21,249 nucleotides of DNA from Roseiarcus sp050015935. GTDB taxonomy: Bacteria; Pseudomonadota; Alphaproteobacteria; Rhizobiales; Beijerinckiaceae. Each line of letters begins with the position of its first letter. Positions within the stretch are counted from its first letter, which is position 1. The position numbers and the translations under genes are program-made. Shown piece after piece: positions 15,431 to 21,249 of the stretch. The stretch spans positions 1 through 21,249 of the forward strand of contig JBEKAL010000027.1 of the NCBI GenBank assembly GCA_050015935.1. Reading direction: 5' to 3'. The notes under the pieces are model-generated. The model was given only the letters and a program-made list of their open reading frames with translations, made no database searches and had not been told where the DNA came from.

Positions 15431-16584
15431 GTCGCGGCGCCCCTGCGATGACCGCCGGTGATCAAGTCGCGAGACTGGTCGATCAGCACCGCGACGATGA
15501 CGACCGTTCCCACCACGATGAACTGCCAGAAAGCCTCGACGTTGAGCATCACCAGCCCGGTCGTCAGGACGGCGATGATGAGCGCCCCGATCACCGTTCC
15601 GATCACGGTTCCCGCGCCGCCGAAAAGACTTACGCCGCCGATGATCACCGCGGCGATCGAAGACAGGAGAAGCGGATCGCCGATCACGGCGGAACCCGCG
15701 GTGAAGCGCAGCGTCGACAGAAAGCCGGCGATCCCCGCGGTCGAGGCGGAGAGGACGTAGAGCTTGATGATGTGCCAATCGATCGGAATGCCGGTGCGCA
15801 CGGCGGCCTCCATGCTGCCGCCGATGGCGTAGGTGTGCCGGCCGAATTGGGTCTTGCCGAGAAGGAACATCGCGTAGGCGACGACGCACGCGGTGGCGAT
15901 GACGGGATAGGGCAGGATCGTGTCCATCCGGCGCAGCAGATCGCCGCCGACGTCGGGACGCTGGAGGAAATACAGGCCGCCGCCCTCGCCGTGGATATAG
16001 TAGAGAACCGCGTCGTTGCCATAGGCGCGAATGCCCGCCGGCAGTCCGATCACCGTCGTGTTTTCCGACATTAGGTAGGCGACGCCGCGAACGATGAACG
16101 AGCTGCCGAGCGTCACGATGAACGCCGGAACCTTGAGCTTGGCGATAATGACGCCGTTGACGAAGCCGACCGCCGCCGCGCCGCCGACGGCCGCGATCAG
16201 TCCGACCAGGACGGAAGGAAAAAGCGGCGCCCCGCTATTGAACGCCCAACGAAGAGCGAGCGCCGAAAGAACCGAGCCGAGGCTCATCACCCATCCGACC
16301 GACAGGTCGATGCCGGCGCCGATGATGACGAAGGTTTGACCCAATCCGAGCAGCAGCACCGGAATGATCGCGACCAGAATGTTCTGGGAATTGCGAATGG
16401 TGAGAAAATTGACGGCGCCGCCGCTGACCAGCGGCACCGCGACGACGAAGAAAAGCACCATCACGCCAAGGAAAAGCCAGGCCCAGCTGCGGCTGAGCAG
16501 CAGGGCGAATCGCTGCGCCGGCGTCCGCCGCTCCGAGGGGGCCGCGCCGGCGGGCAGGGCAATTCTCGACCCGCGATCGGTCAC
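15427..16584 (-). CDS. Sugar-type ABC transporter, permease
   Basis: 385 aa. Inner-membrane permease of the BPD_transp_2 (RbsC/XylH/FrcC) family. About eight to ten hydrophobic segments are visible from residue 32 on, starting SWAWLFLGVMVLFFVVAVPL. Family features include GAGIDLSVGWVMSLGSVL (about 110-127) and the cytoplasmic ATPase-contact region GGSMEAAVRTGIPIDWHIIKLY (about 263-284). The first ~30 residues are a polar leader rich in Arg and Pro. GTG 16584 is the best start, with AGGAC about 8 nt upstream; it is not fully certain. The gene lies between the binding protein and the ATPase, with a large hairpin in front of it. Confidence 0.92.
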   Translation of the reverse strand: MTDRGSRIALPAGAAPSERRTPAQRFALLLSRSWAWLFLGVMVLFFVVAVPLVSGGAVNFLTIRNSQNILVAIIPVLLLGLGQTFVIIGAGIDLSVGWVMSLGSVLSALALRWAFNSGAPLFPSVLVGLIAAVGGAAAVGFVNGVIIAKLKVPAFIVTLGSSFIVRGVAYLMSENTTVIGLPAGIRAYGNDAVLYYIHGEGGGLYFLQRPDVGGDLLRRMDTILPYPVIATACVVAYAMFLLGKTQFGRHTYAIGGSMEAAVRTGIPIDWHIIKLYVLSASTAGIAGFLSTLRFTAGSAVIGDPLLLSSIAAVIIGGVSLFGGAGTVIGTVIGALIIAVLTTGLVMLNVEAFWQFIVVGTVVIVAVLIDQSRDLITGGHRRGAAT

Positions 16585-16626
16585 GCGTCGGTGTCCTAAA
16601 GATCATGCGGGAGCGAACGGGAACCA

Positions 16627-16672
16627 GAAATAGATCGGGGGCGCCGTGCTCGAGCGCCCCCGACTCTATTTC
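16627..16672 (-). terminator. Intercistronic hairpin between binding-protein and permease genes
   Basis: GAAATAGATCGGGGGCGC (16627-16644) pairs with 16654-16672 across a 9-nt loop, giving 18 bp with a single bulged C at 16664. It starts 13 bp after the binding-protein stop. No U-run follows, so it more likely protects the upstream mRNA from 3' decay or partly attenuates, raising binding protein above permease; this is common in such operons. Confidence 0.65.
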
Positions 16673-16684
16673 ACTCGGACCGGT

Positions 16685-17671
16685 TCATTGGCCCGGCACC
16701 TTGTAGATGAAGCGGGCGATCGCCGGATCCTTGACGTTGTCCTTGTCAATGATGGCGAAGCCGGTCTCGACGCGAGGCGGCAGGCTGGTCACTCCAGCCG
16801 CATCGGCCGCCGCAAACTGCACCGCCATGTAGCCCATGTCGAAGGGCTTCTGCGCCAGCACCAGGGTGACGACGCCCTTGTCCATCAACTCGATGGCGAG
16901 CTTCGTCGCGTCGTAGGCGACGACCTGGACGTGGCCGCCGAGGCCCGCATTGACCACCGCCGTGCCCGCACCCTGCGCGCTGAAGACGTTGGTGCCGAAC
17001 ACGCCGGCGAGGTCGGGATTGCGTTGGAGCACCGCCGCGGTTTGCTGCGCGGCCTTGTTGGGGTCGTCGAGATTGTAGTCCGGCCCCAGCACTTTGATGT
17101 TCGGATATTCCTTCGCCATCAACTCCTTGAAACCCTTTTCTCGCCCTTCCACGGAGCTGACGTTGGGGTTGGTCGAATTGATGTAAACCGTGCCTTTGCC
17201 GCCGATCGCCTTGGCGAGCCCGCGCGCCGCGATACGGCCGCCCTCGGTGTTGTCCGAACCGATATAGCTGAGCGGGAACTTCACCGGACCATTGACGTAG
17301 TCTCCATCGCCCAAGAACGTGTCGACGGTGACGACCTTGATGCCGGCGTCGACCGCGGCCTTCAACGGACCGACCATCTGATCTCTGTCGACCGGCGCGG
17401 TGATGATGTAGTTCAGGTCGCCGCGGGCGACCATCGCATCGAGGATCGGCGTCTCCGCGTCGACGCCCCAGGTCGGTGGAACCTGCGTGACGACGTCAAT
17501 CCCAAGGTCTTTTGCGGCGGCCTCAACCCCGAGCTGCATGACCTGATAGAACGGATCGACGACGCCCGGCAGGAAGCCGATCTTGATCTTTGCGGCGGCG
17601 TCGGCGCCGTGCGACGCCACGGCCATGGCCAACCCGGCCGCGACCGCAAATAACGCTGATTTGCGCAGCAT
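16685..17671 (-). CDS. Sugar-type ABC transporter, periplasmic substrate-binding protein
   Basis: 328 aa. Residues 1-25 are a Sec signal peptide (MLRKSALF, core AVAAGLAMAVASHG, cleavage near ADA/AAK). The mature protein is a type I periplasmic binding fold of the Peripla_BP_4 (RbsB-like) group: IKIGFLPGVVDPFYQ (N-lobe), APVDRDQMVGPLKAAVDAGIKVVTVDT (about 92-118), GSDNTEGGRIAA, and VFGTNVFSAQGA...VVAYD (C-lobe). The ligand cannot be fixed; the ...DPFYQ... entry and FrcBCA-like layout suggest a monosaccharide or polyol. I chose ATG 17671 rather than the in-frame ATG at 17686 because GGAGGAG lies 7 nt upstream of it. First gene of the operon. Confidence 0.92.
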   Translation of the reverse strand: MLRKSALFAVAAGLAMAVASHGADAAAKIKIGFLPGVVDPFYQVMQLGVEAAAKDLGIDVVTQVPPTWGVDAETPILDAMVARGDLNYIITAPVDRDQMVGPLKAAVDAGIKVVTVDTFLGDGDYVNGPVKFPLSYIGSDNTEGGRIAARGLAKAIGGKGTVYINSTNPNVSSVEGREKGFKELMAKEYPNIKVLGPDYNLDDPNKAAQQTAAVLQRNPDLAGVFGTNVFSAQGAGTAVVNAGLGGHVQVVAYDATKLAIELMDKGVVTLVLAQKPFDMGYMAVQFAAADAAGVTSLPPRVETGFAIIDKDNVKDPAIARFIYKVPGQ

Positions 17672-17896
17672 TGTTGTCTCCTCCATCTCCGGCGTAGAGA
17701 TAAGCGGCTTTCCGTGATAACGCCGCGACTCACGCGTTCACCGCCCGGCGCCGGCGCCGGCAGTGACGCATGCTATGATGGCGCCCATTTCGACGGCGAT
17801 CAAGCAACGCTCTACATTTGCTTTCCGGCGCCGATCCAGCGCCGCCTTGGGTTGCCGAGGCGCTCACGACGCAAGCCGAGCCGATCGGAAAGGGCG

Positions 17897-19243
17897 CTAT
17901 CGCCCCGTCCCCGCGAACCGCCGCTTCACCCGCTCGACCTTGTCCGGCGGCACGCGCACGGTGACGTGGACGCGGCCGTCTTCGCCCGCTTCGCGCGCCA
18001 TCACCTCGGCGTGCTCGTAGAGCCAATGCAGTCCCTGCCCGTCGGCGGGCTCGAGGAAGAGGTCGATCAGCGAGCGGCCGCGCGCCAGGCGCGTCTCGAT
18101 CGCGGCGAGGAGCCTGTCGGTCCCCTCGCCGGTCAGCGCGGAAACGGCGATCGGGGCGCCCTCGCCCGGCCCGGGCGCGAGGGCGGCGCGGCGGTCGGCG
18201 TCGAGCTTGTCGAGCTTGTTCCAGACTTCGATCAATTTATCCGCCGCGCCGGCGACGCCGACTTCGCCGAGGATCGCCTCGACGTCTTTGGCCTGGGCGT
18301 CGGAATCGGCGTGGGCGATGTCGCGCACGTGGATGATGACGTCGGCGGCGCGCACCTCTTCGAGCGTGGCGCGGAACGCCGAAATCAGCATCGTCGGCAG
18401 GTCCGAGATGAAGCCGACGGTGTCGGAGAGGATCGCCGCGCCGCCGTGCGGCAGCTTGACGAGCCGCATCGTCGGATCGAGCGTCGCGAACAGCATGTCG
18501 GCGGCGGCGACTTCGGCGCGGGTCAGGCGGTTGAACAGCGTCGACTTGCCGGCGTTGGTGTAGCCGACCAGCGCGACGACGGAAAAGGGAACGTCGGCGC
18601 GGCTGGCGCGATGCAGCGCGCGCGTCCTCTTCACCCCTTCGAGATCGCGCTCGATGCGCGTCATGCGCTCCTCGATCAGGCGGCGGTCGGTCTCGATCTG
18701 CGTTTCGCCGGGGCCGCCGAGGAAACCGAAGCCGCCGCGCTGACGCTCCAAGTGCGTCCACGAGCGCACCAACCGCGATTTCTGATAGTCGAGATGCGCC
18801 AACTCGACCTGCAGCGCGCCTTCGGCGGTGCGCGCGCGGCGGCCGAAAATCTCCAGGATCAGGCCGGTGCGGTCGATGACCTTGGCCTTGAACTCTCTTT
18901 CGAGATTGCGTTGCTGCACCGGCGAAAGCGCGCAGTCCATCGCCACCAGATCGATCTCGTCGGCCTTCGCCCGCTCGGCGAGTTCGGCGACCTTGCCCTT
19001 GCCGAGGTAGGTCGCCGGACGGATCTCGCTCAAGGGCGCGAGCGTCGAATCGACGACGTTGAGATCGATGGCGCGCGCCAGGCCGACCGCCTCCTCGCGC
19101 CGCGCCTCGGGGCTGCGCGCGAGCGAGCGCTCGGAAGCGGGGCCCCTGGAAGTGGAAAAGGGACAGACGACCAGCGTTCGCGTATTGGCGGCCACCGCTT
19201 GTTCGCGTTTGCCGAGGCTTTCCTCGGCGCCGGACCGGGTCAA
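17897..19243 (-). CDS. hflX: GTPase HflX (ribosome rescue/splitting factor)
   Basis: 448 aa from the proposed TTG. HflX binds 50S subunits and splits stalled or hibernating ribosomes after stress. The N-terminal nucleotide-binding domain fills about 20-140 (ATYLGKGKVAEL at 77-88). The family signature GGPGETQIETDRR is at 176-188 in a helical segment. The G domain follows: G1 GYTNAGKST (227-235), G3 DTVGF (274-278), G4 NKLD (342-345), G5 SAL (368-370). The C-terminal domain ends ...RVKRRFAGTGR. The start is uncertain: TTG 19243 lies 7 nt after the hfq stop without a good ribosome-binding site, GTG 19195 is a shorter option, and translation may be coupled to hfq. Confidence 0.93.
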   Translation of the reverse strand: MTRSGAEESLGKREQAVAANTRTLVVCPFSTSRGPASERSLARSPEARREEAVGLARAIDLNVVDSTLAPLSEIRPATYLGKGKVAELAERAKADEIDLVAMDCALSPVQQRNLEREFKAKVIDRTGLILEIFGRRARTAEGALQVELAHLDYQKSRLVRSWTHLERQRGGFGFLGGPGETQIETDRRLIEERMTRIERDLEGVKRTRALHRASRADVPFSVVALVGYTNAGKSTLFNRLTRAEVAAADMLFATLDPTMRLVKLPHGGAAILSDTVGFISDLPTMLISAFRATLEEVRAADVIIHVRDIAHADSDAQAKDVEAILGEVGVAGAADKLIEVWNKLDKLDADRRAALAPGPGEGAPIAVSALTGEGTDRLLAAIETRLARGRSLIDLFLEPADGQGLHWLYEHAEVMAREAGEDGRVHVTVRVPPDKVERVKRRFAGTGR

Positions 19244-19250
19244 TGGGGTC

Positions 19251-19505
19251 TCAATGTTGCTCCGCGCCCTCTTCCGCCGCCTCGAACATGGTGATCGGGC
19301 TCGCCGGCATGATGGTCGAGATCGCGTGCTTATAGACAAGCTGAGAATGGCCGTCGCGCCGCAACAGAACGCAGAAATTGTCGAACCAGGTCACGAAGCC
19401 CTGCAATTTGACGCCGTTGATGAGAAAAATCGTGACGGAAGTCTTGGTCTTGCGCACATGATTGAGGAACGTGTCCTGCAAATTCTGCGTCTTTTCGCTG
19501 GCCAT
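19251..19505 (-). CDS. hfq: RNA chaperone Hfq
   Basis: 84 aa. Hexameric Sm-like RNA chaperone that pairs small RNAs with mRNAs. The Sm1 motif (FLNHVRKTKTSVTIFLINGVKLQG region, about 13-37) and Sm2 motif YKHAISTIMP (about 58-67) are intact, including Q8, F42-type aromatic residues and the KH pair of the proximal site. The C-terminal tail is only about 15 residues (EAAEEGAEQH), normal for alphaproteobacteria. ATG 19505 gives the canonical MASEKTQNLQDTFLN start. It lies between dat and hflX on the same strand, the usual order in Rhizobiales, and its stop is 7 nt from the proposed hflX start. Confidence 0.97.
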   Translation of the reverse strand: MASEKTQNLQDTFLNHVRKTKTSVTIFLINGVKLQGFVTWFDNFCVLLRRDGHSQLVYKHAISTIMPASPITMFEAAEEGAEQH

Positions 19506-19595
19506 GAGTTTGTCCCACTTTGGAGTTGGGCCGCTTGACGCGGCCATTTCGTTCATTCGGCTCGTTGCGCCTCGTCCCCGCGCGAAGCCGGCCGT

Positions 19596-19607
19596 CCCTA
19601 TAGCATT
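19596..19607 (-). promoter_or_regulatory. Possible extended -10 promoter for hfq
   Basis: On the minus strand ATGCTATAGGG gives an extended -10 element (TG-n-TATAG) about 90 nt before the hfq start. The hexamer 17 bp upstream (GATGGC) is a poor -35 box. The patch is one of the few AT-containing spots in the dat - hfq gap. Confidence 0.35.
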
Positions 19608-19657
19608 TTCGCGCGCGCGCGCCATCCGCGCGCCGAGAAAGCGCGGAAAAAAGTCGT

Positions 19658-20515
19658 CTACGAGCGCGCCGCCACGTCATGGAACCGTCGCCGCAGCGCC
19701 AGCGTCACCGGCCCCGGCCGGCCGTCGCCGATTGTTCGGCCGTCGATGGCGACGACCGGCATGGCGATCGTCGTCGCGCTGGAAAAGAACGCTTCGCGCG
19801 CGCGATAGGCCTCGTCGAGGGAAAAGGCGCGTTCCTGGAACGAAAATCCCTCGCGCGCGGCGACGTCGAGCAAAGTCGATCGCGTCACGCCGCGCAAGAT
19901 CGCCTGATCGGCCTGCCGGGTGACCAACGCGCCGTTCTGAGCGACGATCCAGGCGTTGGTCGAGGCGCCTTCGGTGACGAAGCCGCTGCAGTCGACGAAC
20001 CAGGCCTCAAAGGCGCCGGCCTCGCGCGCGGCCTGCTTGGCCAAGACGTTCGGCAACAGCTGCAACGTCTTGATATGCGGATGCGCCCAGCGTTGGTCGG
20101 AAACGCTCACGACGCTGACGCCGCGGCTCGCGTTCGCTTCGCCGACGCCGGGATCGATCGACTTGGCCGAGACGACGAGGCTGGGCGCGACGGCTCCCGA
20201 CGGGAAGCCGTGATCGCGCTTCGCGGCGCCGCGCGAAACCTGGATATAGGCGAGGCCGTCGCCGACGCGATTGCGCGCCACGATTTCGCGCACGATGCGG
20301 CGCAGCGCCGCCGCGCCGACGGGGGCTGCGATGCGCAGGGCCGCGAGCGAGGCTTCCAGACGCGCCAGGTGGCGCGCCTCGTCGATCAGCGCGCCGCCTC
20401 GGACCTGGCAAACCTCGTAAACGCCGTCGCCGAACTGGAACGCGCGATCCTGGATCGAGACGGCCGCGTCGGCGAGGCGAACGTAACGGCCGTTGACATA
20501 GGCGACGCGGCTCAT
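19658..20515 (-). CDS. dat: D-amino-acid aminotransferase-like, class IV PLP enzyme
   Basis: 285 aa. PLP-dependent class IV aminotransferase; D-amino-acid aminotransferases interconvert D-amino acids and 2-oxo acids, for example D-alanine and D-glutamate for the cell wall. Visible: YVNGRYVRLADAAVSIQDRAFQFGDGVYE (6-34), the conserved N-terminal block; the PLP lysine K149 in HPHIKTLQLLPNVLAK; E182 in GFVTEGASTNAW; and the cofactor-phosphate loop LRGVTRSTLL. Branched-chain aminotransferase and aminodeoxychorismate lyase share the fold, so the exact substrate is not proven. Its place between ntrX and hfq matches the gene called dat in Rhizobiales. The ribosome-binding site is weak. Confidence 0.88.
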   Translation of the reverse strand: MSRVAYVNGRYVRLADAAVSIQDRAFQFGDGVYEVCQVRGGALIDEARHLARLEASLAALRIAAPVGAAALRRIVREIVARNRVGDGLAYIQVSRGAAKRDHGFPSGAVAPSLVVSAKSIDPGVGEANASRGVSVVSVSDQRWAHPHIKTLQLLPNVLAKQAAREAGAFEAWFVDCSGFVTEGASTNAWIVAQNGALVTRQADQAILRGVTRSTLLDVAAREGFSFQERAFSLDEAYRAREAFFSSATTIAMPVVAIDGRTIGDGRPGPVTLALRRRFHDVAARS

Positions 20516-20602
20516 GCGGATCTCGATCGGAAAAAGCTCAGAGTCGTTTGATGAGGCGGGATTTTCATCGGAAGACCGGCGTCCACTTTTTCGCAGTCCC
20601 GC

Positions 20603-21249
20603 CTAGTCGACGCCGAGCGACTTGAGCTTGCGATGCAAGGCCGAGCGCTCCATGCCGATAAACTCGGCGGTGCGGGAAATGTTGCCGCCGAAGCGGCTGA
20701 TTTGCGCGATCAGATATTCGCGCTCGAACACTTCGCGCGCCTCGCGCAAGGGAATGCTCATCAATTTTTCGCCGCCGACGCCGGTGGGAATGGCCGGCAC
20801 CAGCGCGCCGACTTCGGAGGGCAGCATCGCGGCGGTGATCTCCGCTTCGGGATCGCCCGCCGCCAGGATCATCAGCCGCTCGACGTTGTTGCGCAATTGC
20901 CGGATGTTGCCGGGCCAGTCGTGCGATTGCAGCACCGCCATCGCGTCGGCGGCGATGCGCCGCGACGGCACGCCCATGGTCGCGGCGACCTGCTCCATGA
21001 AATATTGCACGAGTTCGGGAATGTCCTCGCGTCGTTCGGCGAGCGAGGGCACGCGAATGGGCACGACCGAAAGACGGTGGAAAAGGTCCTCGCGGAACTG
21101 CGCGTCGGTGATCGCCTGGGCCAGATCGCGACTCGTCGAGGATATGATGCGGACGTCGACATGGACGCGCGCCGATCCCCCGACGCGTTGAAAATTCTGG
21201 TCGACGAGCACGCGCACGATTTTCGCCTGCGTCTCCAGCGGCATGTCGG
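20603..21249 (-). CDS. ntrX: Nitrogen-regulation response regulator NtrX (3' part, cut by the window edge)
   Basis: The last ~215 residues of a sigma-54 activator; the receiver domain and Walker A lie beyond the right edge. The part seen begins inside the AAA+ domain (DMPLETQAKIVRVL, then QRVGG, the sensor I region DVRIISSTSRDL, arginine-finger segment FREDLFHRLSVVPIRVPSL, and WPGNIRQLRNNVERL). It ends in a Fis-type helix-turn-helix (GGNISRTAEFIGMERSALHRKLKSLG). NtrX works with the sensor kinase NtrY and affects nitrogen metabolism, envelope and redox traits. The dat gene begins 87 bp downstream on the same strand. No clear terminator follows ntrX, so read-through into dat and hfq is possible. 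Confidence 0.93.
   Translation of the reverse strand, partial: DMPLETQAKIVRVLVDQNFQRVGGSARVHVDVRIISSTSRDLAQAITDAQFREDLFHRLSVVPIRVPSLAERREDIPELVQYFMEQVAATMGVPSRRIAADAMAVLQSHDWPGNIRQLRNNVERLMILAAGDPEAEITAAMLPSEVGALVPAIPTGVGGEKLMSIPLREAREVFEREYLIAQISRFGGNISRTAEFIGMERSALHRKLKSLGVD

Noticed and set aside
17749..17762. Repeated GCCGGC units upstream of the transporter operon as an operator
   Set aside because: Such self-complementary GC runs occur by chance throughout this DNA; no spacing pattern or second copy supports a binding site.
18100..18700. Further GTCTCG hexamers within hflX
   Set aside because: Isolated hexamers in coding DNA without the paired CGAGAC at the array spacing.
17714..19294. 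A 526-codon plus-strand open frame opposite hflX
   Set aside because: Arg/Asp/Gly-rich antisense product; hflX on the minus strand has all G motifs.

Overview
The window looks like chromosomal DNA from a high-GC alphaproteobacterium, most likely of the order Hyphomicrobiales (Rhizobiales). The evidence is the block ntrX - aminotransferase (dat) - hfq - hflX at the right end, an Hfq with a short C-terminal tail, a COG2945 hydrolase beside a NifS-type cysteine desulfurase, and very heavy use of GCG/CGC codons. Genus cannot be fixed from the sequence; a Methylocystaceae/Beijerinckiaceae-type genome would fit, but that is only an impression.

Left part (1-8392), mostly housekeeping. A gene tail of unknown identity runs into the window and converges on rpoZ (RNA polymerase omega). 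After about 530 bp with no recognisable gene come a small secreted protein and a NifS-like cysteine desulfurase on the minus strand. A plus-strand run follows: alpha/beta hydrolase, ribonuclease D (rnd), a GT4-type glycosyltransferase and topoisomerase IV subunit B (parE). A perfect 10-bp inverted repeat lies just before parE.

Middle part (8393-14629), mixed and partly accessory. It holds a small membrane-anchored protein, a two-domain cold-shock protein with a possible 330-nt leader and a strong terminator, and mazG. Next come a DUF2161 PD-(D/E)XK-like protein that seems to start at CTG and a double-ACT (GcvR-like) regulator. A TetR-family repressor gene follows, interrupted by an in-frame TAG in its DNA-binding domain but still preceded by an array of six GTCTCG/CGAGAC half-sites over its promoter. 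An isoprenylcysteine methyltransferase-like membrane protein and a small conserved-looking protein complete this part.

Right part (14630-21249). A three-gene minus-strand sugar-type ABC importer (binding protein, permease, single-domain ATPase; FrcBCA-like layout) has a large hairpin between the binding-protein and permease genes. It sits directly downstream of hflX, where mazG is expected in many relatives; mazG is instead about 7 kb away on the opposite strand. The block hflX, hfq, dat and the 3' part of ntrX closes the window.

I found no tRNA, rRNA, CRISPR array, transposase or phage gene. The most unusual item is the broken TetR gene with its intact tandem operator array.
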